DNA from: Ruminococcus flavefaciens
Lineage (GTDB): Bacteria > Bacillota > Clostridia > Oscillospirales > Ruminococcaceae
Assembly: GCA_002348905.1 (NCBI GenBank)
Contig: DEBW01000078.1
Span: 1 to 20,006, forward strand
Length of the DNA stretch: 20,006 nt
Reading direction: 5' to 3'
A program made the translations under genes and the position numbers. Position 1 is the first letter of the stretch; the number at the start of each line of letters is the position of its first letter. Below the pieces are notes generated by a model. The model saw only the letters and a list, made by a program, of their open reading frames with translations. It was not told the origin of the DNA and ran no database searches. Shown piece by piece: positions 6,430 through 12,709 of the stretch.

Positions 6430-6453
6430 GCTGTCAGCATATGCGCTGACAGC
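6430..6453. repeat. Inverted repeat upstream of the cargo promoter
   Basis: GCTGTCAGC (6430-6438) and GCTGACAGC (6445-6453) are perfect 9-bp arms around ATATGC. It lies immediately upstream of the minus-strand -35 box and about 50 bases before the plus-strand 65-residue gene. It could be an operator controlling either or both directions. Confidence 0.6.
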
Positions 6454-6503
6454 GCATCCTTCATCTCATGGAGGCATTACATAATTAAAGGAGGAGTATC
6501 TTT

Positions 6504-6701
6504 ATGGATACTAACAAAAAGAAACGTGACGTAACAAAGTCACAAACACACGAGAGTAACACACAAAAGCCGTCCAAGGCAAGAACTTCATTGTTGGAAG
6601 CAACAGCAATGGGAATCGCATCAGGTCTTCCATTCGAGCTTGTTGAGCCTATAAATCTCGACGAGAACGAAGGTCTGGGACTGACAATGATCGTATTCTA
6701 A
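6504..6701 (+). CDS. Small protein of unknown function (65 aa)
   Basis: The 65-residue product has a lysine-, threonine- and serine-rich N-terminal half (MDTNKKKRDVTKSQ...) that looks disordered, and a more ordered second half (LLEATAMGIASGLPFELVEPIN...GLGLTMIVF). A strong AAAGGAGGAG site precedes the ATG. It starts the plus-strand replication operon, 26 bases before the SF3 helicase gene, which has its own AAGGAGG site. No family was recognised. Its position suggests a replication-control or accessory peptide, but nothing in its sequence shows that. Confidence 0.6.
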   Translation: MDTNKKKRDVTKSQTHESNTQKPSKARTSLLEATAMGIASGLPFELVEPINLDENEGLGLTMIVF

Positions 6702-6727
6702 GAGCTATATGGAAGGAGGAAATCTAA

Positions 6728-8383
6728 ATGAATCCGAACGACAACTCTGACACTCTTGGCAAAACTGTCACATCGTCAGAAAAACAAGGTACTTCGCCGC
6801 CTGATGTAGTATACGAGCCACTGTTTAAGGAAGGTCGTTATACTGAAGAGGAATTTGAAGCTTTAAGGTTACGGGATTGCGGTAAGGCTGCAACAGTTGC
6901 TGTTGCCGTTGCTAATGCACCAGCGATGAACGGAGGAAACCTGCCTCCACCAAATAATGTTCCATACATCAGCAGCACAGCTGTAACTGTAGCCGCTGCT
7001 AACGCACAGCCGCTGACGATGAATGGAGTATACTATCCTACAGCATCAGATTCTTACAGTTACATAAGGGACTCGCTCAATGACGAGCAACGATACGTAA
7101 TAGAGCAAAAGCTCGTTATGGAGCGTTGGATAGTTCTGTATAACATGAAACCATATATGTTTTATAACAGGAGATATGTTCCGCTCAATGACATACTTAT
7201 CATACGTATGATTCTATGGATGATACATGTTACATTCGGAATAGATCCTAAACCTATTGATGTTTGTCACAGTATCCTAAAATCAGCGATACCTCGTGCA
7301 TTTCTTGTTACTGCTCAAGCAAACGATGATCGCTACACTATCTTTATAAATGGTAGCTTTGATAACACAACAAGCCATTTTTATGAGAACCAAATTCTTG
7401 GAGACTACTTCCATACTATGATCGTCGAAGCAAACTTTCTTGGTTTCGATGTTCAGCTTGATCACCCTGTTACAGATAAATTCTTCGGTACGATATCTGG
7501 TGGAGACACTCTTTTGATAGAGCTTCTTTATGAGGTTATCGGTTACTGCATCTCTCCTGATGCCAAAGCAAAGGCTATTTTCGTTCTCTATGGTCCTAAC
7601 GGTGACAACGGCAAGTCAACCTTTCTGAGAATGCTTGAATCATTCATCTCTGATTCTGGAGTTGAACACAAGTCAATGAAGACGCTTCTCGGTGATAGAT
7701 TTGCCATTGGCGAGCTAACCGACAAGAGGATAAACATCTCCGGTGACGAAGGCGCTGTAGATATAAGTAAAGATGCTATTGGTAAGCTGAAATCTCTATC
7801 AGGTGGTGATAAAATATCTGCACCTGTTAAGTTCCAGAATCAAGTAAAGGTACAACCGTCCTGCAAGATTCTTATTGCCTCCAACTACAACATTGGCATG
7901 GCATACTCTGCAATAGATAAAGCTTTCGCTAGAAGGATCGTACCGATACCCTTCGATTATTCTGTTCCCAAGGATCAACAGGATCCATATCTATTGAATA
8001 AGCTGTTGGCTGAGCGAGATGCTGTTTGCACCGAAGCTATGTGGCATTACATGAAGCTTAAGAGTAACAACTACTCGTTTACCAACAGGGATGCTTATAT
8101 CCAGGATTTGTCATTCGGACCGAGTACACAACCCTACGAACTGGTACGTCAGTTCAGCAATGAGTACTGTGAGTTCACGAATCCTGAAACATTCATATAC
8201 ACGCAAGAGTTATACGAGGCTTTCGTAAGACTATACGGTGGTGATGTATTCAAAGACCTATCTGCCTTTTCACAAGCGTTCTACAAGACAAATGAGAATC
8301 GAGTAGATAAGGACAGAAAGCGCACAGGAAATATCAACCAACGTGGCTTCTACGGAGTCCGTCTAAAGGAGGTACTACAATGA
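6728..8383 (+). CDS. SF3 helicase, D5/P4-type primase C-terminal family
   Basis: The 551-residue product has the superfamily 3 helicase core typical of phage and plasmid D5/P4-like replication proteins: Walker A GPNGDNGKST (residues 289-298), Walker B region INISGDE (about 335), sensor ASNYN (about 386) and an arginine-finger region FARRIVPIPF (about 402). The block around residues 110-270 fits the D5_N-type region. No TOPRIM or AEP primase motif is present. The first 100 residues are Ala/Pro/Asn-rich, with two related segments (TVAVAVANAPAMNGG and TVAAANAQPLTMNGV). By family it unwinds the element's origin as a hexamer in the cytosol. It shares an ATGA stop/start overlap with the downstream SF2 helicase, so the two are probably made together. 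Confidence 0.85.
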   Translation: MNPNDNSDTLGKTVTSSEKQGTSPPDVVYEPLFKEGRYTEEEFEALRLRDCGKAATVAVAVANAPAMNGGNLPPPNNVPYISSTAVTVAAANAQPLTMNGVYYPTASDSYSYIRDSLNDEQRYVIEQKLVMERWIVLYNMKPYMFYNRRYVPLNDILIIRMILWMIHVTFGIDPKPIDVCHSILKSAIPRAFLVTAQANDDRYTIFINGSFDNTTSHFYENQILGDYFHTMIVEANFLGFDVQLDHPVTDKFFGTISGGDTLLIELLYEVIGYCISPDAKAKAIFVLYGPNGDNGKSTFLRMLESFISDSGVEHKSMKTLLGDRFAIGELTDKRINISGDEGAVDISKDAIGKLKSLSGGDKISAPVKFQNQVKVQPSCKILIASNYNIGMAYSAIDKAFARRIVPIPFDYSVPKDQQDPYLLNKLLAERDAVCTEAMWHYMKLKSNNYSFTNRDAYIQDLSFGPSTQPYELVRQFSNEYCEFTNPETFIYTQELYEAFVRLYGGDVFKDLSAFSQAFYKTNENRVDKDRKRTGNINQRGFYGVRLKEVLQ

Positions 8384-10191
8384 TAGTAAAATCCAAGCAT
8401 ACTGAGAAGCACATGAGCAAGAATATAGACATAGTGCTTGTTGAAGAAGAAAAGCGGTGTAAACTGAACCCCTATTGCAACGACTGCTCTCAATGTTTCT
8501 ATATAGGAGAATGCAGTGACTTTAAAAATATGGTTCAAAGCATCAAAGACCTCGAAGCTGCGACAGCTGAAGCTACACTGAACCCGTTCATCATTAGCAT
8601 GAGCGGATTCATCCCTACAGTTATTGGTCCCCCGAACAAGTATCTATCTGAGGTAATTGACTCGGATATGATAAAAAAACTTCAAATCAGCAACTCAATG
8701 GTGATAAACGGCCCGACAGGCTGTGGAAAGAGCCAAATGCTCGGAGATTACATAAAAGAAAAGTCGCCAGATGAAACAGTTGCGGTAATAGTTCCGAGAC
8801 GCTGTATCAAACGACAACTGCGCAGAGAGGTGGCTAGAAAGCTTGGCATACCGCCCGATAAGGCTGAAGAGTTCCTAGAATGGAAGAATGTCTACATACT
8901 GACATATCAAAGCTTTGTCAACCGGCAGAATCAGTTTAAAGGTAAGTTCCTTACAGTCTTTCTTGATGAATGCCATTGTCTCAGCTCTGATGCTACTTTC
9001 GCTACGTATCCACAGGAAATGCTTCAGTGGCTTGAAAACAACCTCGATAATACTAAGAGAGTGTATATCACAGCTACTATCGACAATGTACTGCCGTTGA
9101 TATGGAGTAAGGAGTATAGGGACTTTGATCCCTATATTCCATATAATCCTTCTCCTCCATCCGATGTCATTCTCAATGCAACGCCAGAGGATATCACTAA
9201 GTACGATCTCAAAAGGTACACTCGCATACAACAAATTGTACTAATGAAAGCGAACTGGGATTACCTCAACTTCAAGTTCTACGATCCAAGCGATCCGCAG
9301 AAGCTTGCAGAGTATATAAACGACATATCGAAATCAGGCAAGAAGACATTGATGCTTCTCAACGACATCGACAAGGGCAACAAGTTCAATCAGCTTCTTG
9401 ATCCACCAGCACGGCAGATCTATTCAGATTCTGTTGATGATGCGCTAAACGAGGAGATCAGTAAGATAACAGAGAACTCAATGTTTGAAGGATCTGTACT
9501 GATAACCACAAAAGTAGCTAACATCGGACTTTCACTTCATGACAGTGCGATCGAAGTTATCGTTGCCGAGTCCTTCGAGCCCGAGGAGATTATCCAGATA
9601 ATCGGTAGAGTAAGAGTTGACAGACGTAAACCACGACCTGTCACTGTTCTTCTTCCTGACTATTCCAGTGGTGATCTCGGAAGAATGGAACATATGCTGA
9701 TCGAGCAGCTCAAGGACTTCAAGGCAGCTAAGGAAAACCCATACAAATACGATCGTGAGCCATATACGTATTCTTCGCCAGAAGGAAGAATACTTGTTGC
9801 TAACGATCTTGCTATCAAGACTCTCGATATGAAGCTCAAGTTCATCCAGAAGCTCAAGGCTGAGGAGCAGGAGCATCCGCATTCATTCATCAATCACATA
9901 CTCCCATATTACGGAAAGGGTAGCTACGATGCTACGCTGCGTGTCAACTATGACAACAAAGTTGAGTGCAAAAATCGTTTGATAGCTGCTCTTGAAGAAT
10001 ATAAGCAAGTCGAAGATATGTCTCTTTTCAGGAGCAAGGTAGTAGCTGCCTGTAACGAAACAGGTGCATACACCAAAAAGCTCGAAGGAACTATCAAAGT
10101 TGAAACAATCAACAAAGTTCTCGAAAAATTTGAGATTCCTGAGCGTTTAGGAACTAAACGAGAGACATATGATGTAATCTTGTCCGAATAG
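8380..10191 (+). CDS. SF2 DExH-type helicase with N-terminal Cys cluster
   Basis: This 603-residue protein has Walker A GPTGCGKS (111-118), a DEAH-like Walker B LDECHC (195-200), motif III TATI (231-234) and a motif VI region QIIGRVRVDRR (near 415). Together they mark a two-domain superfamily 2 helicase. Near the N-terminus residues 27-45 carry Cys27, Cys33, Cys36, Cys39 and Cys45, a possible zinc site. DEAD/DEAH proteins of this form are found with virus- and plasmid-type SF3 replication proteins; unwinding or strand remodelling in element replication is inferred. The ATG overlaps the SF3 stop by four bases (ATGA) and has AAAGGAGG 7 bases upstream. The C-terminal 170 residues have no recognised motif. 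A weak hairpin follows at 10223-10251. Confidence 0.82.
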   Translation: MIVKSKHTEKHMSKNIDIVLVEEEKRCKLNPYCNDCSQCFYIGECSDFKNMVQSIKDLEAATAEATLNPFIISMSGFIPTVIGPPNKYLSEVIDSDMIKKLQISNSMVINGPTGCGKSQMLGDYIKEKSPDETVAVIVPRRCIKRQLRREVARKLGIPPDKAEEFLEWKNVYILTYQSFVNRQNQFKGKFLTVFLDECHCLSSDATFATYPQEMLQWLENNLDNTKRVYITATIDNVLPLIWSKEYRDFDPYIPYNPSPPSDVILNATPEDITKYDLKRYTRIQQIVLMKANWDYLNFKFYDPSDPQKLAEYINDISKSGKKTLMLLNDIDKGNKFNQLLDPPARQIYSDSVDDALNEEISKITENSMFEGSVLITTKVANIGLSLHDSAIEVIVAESFEPEEIIQIIGRVRVDRRKPRPVTVLLPDYSSGDLGRMEHMLIEQLKDFKAAKENPYKYDREPYTYSSPEGRILVANDLAIKTLDMKLKFIQKLKAEEQEHPHSFINHILPYYGKGSYDATLRVNYDNKVECKNRLIAALEEYKQVEDMSLFRSKVVAACNETGAYTKKLEGTIKVETINKVLEKFEIPERLGTKRETYDVILSE

Positions 10192-10222
10192 GCTTATATA
10201 CTATTGTAGTGCATAAGCATGA

Positions 10223-10251
10223 TAGCGATGCTCCTGTGTGGGGCATCGCTA
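10223..10251 (+). terminator. Hairpin after the helicase operon (weak terminator)
   Basis: TAGCGATGCTCC (10223-10234) pairs with GGGGCATCGCTA (10240-10251), 12 bp with one G-T pair and a 5-nt loop. The following bases (CTGTTAATC) are not a real T run, so this may be an attenuator or processing hairpin between helicase and excisionase genes rather than a firm terminator. Confidence 0.45.
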
Positions 10252-10299
10252 CTGTTAATCAAATAGGTGGAGCGACAATCCACCGGAAAGGAGCAACAC

Positions 10300-10503
10300 A
10301 TGATGACAACAGATAATGCCTTCAAGGATTACCCTGATATCATCTCAGTGAAGCAGCTTCAGGAAATGCTTCATATCGGAAAGAACAGGGCGAGGGATCT
10401 TCTCCGCAGCAACGAGATCCCATATATCAAGATAGGATATACCTTCAAGATACCGAAGGTGAATGTGATTGAGTTCCTCAATCGCAATTCTATCGGAAAC
10501 TGA
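10300..10503 (+). CDS. Excisionase-like helix-turn-helix DNA-binding protein
   Basis: The 67-residue protein has the winged-helix pattern of small Xis/AlpA/MerR-like proteins: DIISVKQLQEMLHIGKNRARDLLRSNEIPYIKIGYTFKIPKVNVIEFL, in which a helix-turn-helix is followed by a beta-wing (YIKIGYTFKIPK). The AAAGGAG site at 10287-10293 selects the ATG at 10300 (an ATG at 10303 is equally possible) over the in-frame GTG at 10267. It lies 61 bases before the integrase gene, the standard place for an excisionase or directionality factor, which bends attachment-site DNA and favours excision. Transcriptional regulator is the alternative reading. Only family pattern and position support the role. Confidence 0.78.
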   Translation: MMTTDNAFKDYPDIISVKQLQEMLHIGKNRARDLLRSNEIPYIKIGYTFKIPKVNVIEFLNRNSIGN

Positions 10504-10517
10504 CAAAAACGACGAGA

Positions 10518-10544
10518 CTGCCGCAGGTTTTGAACTTGCGGCAG
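10518..10544 (+). promoter_or_regulatory. Hairpin just before the integrase ribosome site
   Basis: CTGCCGCAGGTT (10518-10529) pairs with AACTTGCGGCAG (10533-10544) through 12 bp including one G-T pair, leaving a 3-nt loop. It fills most of the gap between the excisionase stop and the integrase TAGGAGGG site (10551-10558). No T run follows, so it is more likely to affect translation or mRNA stability than to terminate. Confidence 0.45.
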
Positions 10545-10564
10545 AAAACTTAGGAGGGATAAAC

Positions 10565-11788
10565 ATGAAGTACAGTGTTCATATCAACAAAGGTATATGG
10601 CACGTTAGCTTTTACATCAAGGATGCAACAGGAAAGCGAAAGTTAAAACAACTATCAACCGGAATCAAGGGGCTGAATAACAGGGGGGAGCAGATCAACA
10701 AGCGCAAAGGCGAGGATAAGGCGAAAGAGATAATTGCTAAGTATGAAGGTGTAGTTGATAGTGAATACGGTGGCTGGACTCTCGACAAGTGTGCAGCTTA
10801 CTGTCTTGAACTGAAGAAAACAAAGCTGTCGCCGACTACATATAACGATTATCTTAACGCATTGGAAACACATCTGAAGCCTTACTTTGCCAACAGAAAG
10901 CCTATACGAGATCTGAAACCAAAGGATATCGAATCATTCTGCAATTATAAGCTGAGTGAGGGAAAGAGTCCCAAGACGGTACATAAGCTGCTGAGCCTTA
11001 TAGGTCCAGCGTTCAGATATGCAGAGAAGAACGACTTTATCATCAAGAATCCCATGAATGTCGTAGATAAACCGTTAAAGAGTAAATCAGTTACCAATTA
11101 CTACAACGCTGAACAGCTTAACGCACTCGCAAAGGCTGCAAAGGGTTCATATATCGAAACGCCTGTAATCCTTGCGATGATACTTGGACTCAGACGTTCA
11201 GAGATAGTTGGTCTGACGTGGGATAACGTAGATTTTGAAAACAGGCTGATACATATACGACAGGCAGTAATAGTGGGAGATTCAAGTATCCTTACACCCG
11301 GCACATATAAAGTCATAGGACGTACAGGCAGCAAGAAACCGAGGGATATCATACTGAAGTTTTTCCTCAAGACAGACAGCAGTGAGCGTAGCTTTACCAT
11401 GAACGATGACCTGTATAACTATCTGAAAGCTCTTAAAGTTACTCATGATACCATGCCGAGAGAAACAAAAGCGTATATGGATTTCGTTTGTGTGAATGCG
11501 GTGGGAACTCTCATTACTCCTGACAGCATCACTTCTCATTTCGCAAAGCTGCTTGATGAAAATGGGCTTCCGCACATAAAGTTCCATGCGCTTCGCCATT
11601 CCTGCATAAGCCTTCTTGCTAATAATAACAGCTTTTCGATGAAGCAGATACAGGACTATGCAGGACATGGGGACTTTCTTACAACATTCAATGTCTACAG
11701 TCACGCTGATGATTCAGCTAAAAAGACCGAGATGGACTACATTACCAGTTGTTTCACAGAACTGTTCGATCATAATGGTACTGAATAA
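10565..11788 (+). CDS. int: Tyrosine integrase
   Basis: The 407-residue protein has the full catalytic set of phage/ICE-type tyrosine recombinases: R210 in GLRRSEI, H341 and R344 in FHALRHS, H368 in AGHGD and nucleophile Y378 in TTFNVYSHAD. The N-terminal about 60 residues (VHINKGIWHVSFYIKDATGKRK) fit an AP2-like arm-binding domain, and residues about 70-165 fit the SAM-like core-binding domain. It would integrate and excise the element at a chromosomal attachment site. The TAGGAGGG site selects the ATG at 10565 over an upstream in-frame ATG at 10469. It is the last gene before the tRNA cluster and follows the excisionase-like gene, marking this as the integrase end of the element. Confidence 0.92.
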   Translation: MKYSVHINKGIWHVSFYIKDATGKRKLKQLSTGIKGLNNRGEQINKRKGEDKAKEIIAKYEGVVDSEYGGWTLDKCAAYCLELKKTKLSPTTYNDYLNALETHLKPYFANRKPIRDLKPKDIESFCNYKLSEGKSPKTVHKLLSLIGPAFRYAEKNDFIIKNPMNVVDKPLKSKSVTNYYNAEQLNALAKAAKGSYIETPVILAMILGLRRSEIVGLTWDNVDFENRLIHIRQAVIVGDSSILTPGTYKVIGRTGSKKPRDIILKFFLKTDSSERSFTMNDDLYNYLKALKVTHDTMPRETKAYMDFVCVNAVGTLITPDSITSHFAKLLDENGLPHIKFHALRHSCISLLANNNSFSMKQIQDYAGHGDFLTTFNVYSHADDSAKKTEMDYITSCFTELFDHNGTE

Positions 11789-11794
11789 ACGATT

Positions 11795-11826
11795 ACAGGT
11801 GCTCTTGAAATGTCAGGAGCACCTGT
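11795..11826 (+). terminator. Terminator-like hairpin after the integrase
   Basis: Perfect 10-bp arms ACAGGTGCTC (11795-11804) and GAGCACCTGT (11817-11826) enclose a 12-nt loop. It begins 7 bases after the integrase stop; TGTTGTATCATCTT follows, a moderate U-rich tail. Confidence 0.65.
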
Positions 11827-11930
11827 TGTTGTATCATCTTACATGGACAGGATGATGTCCGTCAGCAGTTTCTTTTTTGTATTCCAAAGCCTTATGTAAT
11901 TGCAGTACAAATTGAGTCTTAGGGACGTCA

Positions 11931-11951
11931 TATTAGGAAAGTATTAGGAAA
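11931..11951. repeat. Tandem direct repeat near the putative element end
   Basis: TATTAGGAAA occurs at 11931-11940 and again at 11942-11951, separated by one base (an 11-bp period). It lies between the integrase and the tRNA cluster and could be a pair of integrase arm-type binding sites or part of the attachment region. Confidence 0.5.
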
Positions 11952-11964
11952 TGAAACGAAAAAA

Positions 11965-11988
11965 GCACTTCCGATTTCTCGAAAGTGC
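11965..11988 (-). terminator. Terminator of the tRNA operon
   Basis: GCACTTCCGA (11965-11974) and TCGAAAGTGC (11979-11988) form a 10-bp stem with one mismatch and a TTTC tetraloop. On the minus strand it is followed directly by TTTTTT, a strong Rho-independent terminator, 10 bases after the tRNA-His 3' end. On the plus strand GTTTTT follows, so it may work both ways. Confidence 0.82.
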
Positions 11989-11997
11989 CTGTTTTTA

Positions 11998-12075
11998 TGG
12001 GGTGGGAGATGGGATTCGAACCCACGATCTTCGGGACCACAATCCGACGCTTTAACCAGCTAAGCTACACCCACC
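11998..12075 (-). tRNA. tRNA-His (GTG)
   Basis: The reverse complement folds as a tRNA: acceptor GTGGGTG/CTCCCAC (one T-T mismatch at pair 6-67), extra 5' G opposite discriminator C73 as expected for tRNA-His, anticodon loop TTGTGGT with anticodon GTG, T-loop TTCGAAT, and encoded CCA (11998-12000). It is the last tRNA of the operon, and its 3' end faces the integrase. Confidence 0.93.
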
Positions 12076-12088
12076 ATATGAAAAAAAT

Positions 12089-12165
12089 TGGCGCGCCTTG
12101 CTGGATTCGAACCAGCGGCTTACTGCTTAGAAGGCAGTTACTCTATCCAGCTGAGTTAAAGGCGC
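12089..12165 (-). tRNA. tRNA-Arg (TCT)
   Basis: The reverse complement has acceptor GCGCCTT/AAGGCGC fully paired, anticodon stem ACTGC/GCAGT, loop CTTCTAA giving anticodon TCT (reads AGA), T-loop TTCGAAT, discriminator G and encoded CCA (12089-12091). Confidence 0.95.
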
Positions 12166-12195
12166 ATCTACTATTTCAGCATCAAGCTGACTGAA

Positions 12196-12269
12196 TGGAG
12201 CGGGTGATGGGAATCGAACCCACGTGTTCAGCTTGGAAGGCTGACATTCTACCATTGAACTACACCCGC
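12196..12269 (-). tRNA. tRNA-Gly (TCC)
   Basis: The reverse complement has acceptor GCGGGTG/CACCCGC fully paired, anticodon stem TCAGC/GCTGA, loop CTTCCAA giving anticodon TCC (reads GGA), T-loop TTCGATT, discriminator T and encoded CCA (12196-12198). It is the first tRNA of the operon. Confidence 0.95.
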
Positions 12270-12291
12270 AATTGGCGTTTCAACAGTAAAT

Positions 12292-12320
12292 ATTATAGCA
12301 CGAGAAATCAGCTTTGTCAA
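12292..12320 (-). promoter_or_regulatory. tRNA operon promoter
   Basis: On the minus strand TTGACA (12320-12315), a 17-base spacer and TATAAT (12297-12292) match the sigma-A consensus exactly. The start point would be near 12285, about 16 bases before tRNA-Gly. Confidence 0.9.
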
Positions 12321-12407
12321 GGGAATTTTGCAAAAAAGTCGTTATGCACAATTTTATATAAACGCTTATGTTATTTTTGGATAATAAGATTTTTTATCAT
12401 TTTGATA

Positions 12408-12436
12408 TTGACTTTTGTTCACTTATGTGGTATCAT
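12408..12436 (+). promoter_or_regulatory. Distal promoter of the transporter operon
   Basis: TTGACT (12408-12413), a 17-base spacer and TATCAT (12431-12436). The -35 is five of six and the -10 five of six to consensus. Its hexamers and spacing are the same as those of the second site 137 bases downstream. Confidence 0.55.
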
Positions 12437-12544
12437 ACTAACTGTAACAACTGTATTATTCGTATTAGTACAAGAAGTTAATGTTCACGAATTGCTGAAT
12501 ATGCAAAAGACCGGCTAAAAATTGCAAAATTATTGCAAAAGCCA

Positions 12545-12573
12545 TTGACTTTTATTGGTTAATGATATATCAT
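12545..12573 (+). promoter_or_regulatory. Proximal promoter of the transporter operon
   Basis: TTGACT (12545-12550), a 17-base spacer and TATCAT (12568-12573). Two TGCAAAA repeats one helical turn apart end five bases before the -35. The expected leader is about 130 bases long. Confidence 0.6.
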
Positions 12574-12709
12574 ATTCTATGCAAAAGGATGTGCTTTTAG
12601 GTTAAATAAAAAATATTTTTATTCTTGTGAACTTTTTAGACTTTTCAAGACACTTATATATGGAAGCACTTTTTTCAGAACAAAGGAAATAATATACGGG
12701 AGTGGTAAT

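Larger units (their letters stand above)
12270..12709. other. 440-bp AT-rich intergenic region with divergent promoters
   Basis: No gene is supported here. It holds the tRNA promoter on the minus strand, two TTGACT-17-TATCAT promoter-like sites on the plus strand (12408-12436 and 12545-12573), five TGCAAAA motifs (starts 12329, 12502, 12523, 12534, 12580) and an AT palindrome AATAAAAA/TTTTTATT (12606-12624). It separates the tRNA cluster from the transporter operon and probably carries that operon's regulation. Confidence 0.7.

Noticed and set aside
10469..10564. N-terminal extension of the integrase
   Set aside because: It overlaps the excisionase-like gene and the hairpin; TAGGAGGG before 10565 gives a start with a family-like N-terminus.
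1..11990. Prophage
   Set aside because: Integrase, excisionase and D5/P4-like helicase could suggest a phage, but no capsid, terminase, portal, tail or lysis gene is seen, and relaxase plus MobC-like genes fit a mobilizable element better.
11985..12518. Two plus-strand open frames over the tRNA cluster with phrases such as WEMGFEPTIFGTT and MGIEPTCSAWKAD
   Set aside because: These are translations of the antisense strand of tRNA genes, a well-known source of false proteins; three tRNAs fold convincingly there.
12606..12624. AT palindrome as a terminator
   Set aside because: AATAAAAA/TTTTTATT has no GC pairs and would be a weak hairpin; it lies in a promoter leader and is more likely just AT-rich sequence.
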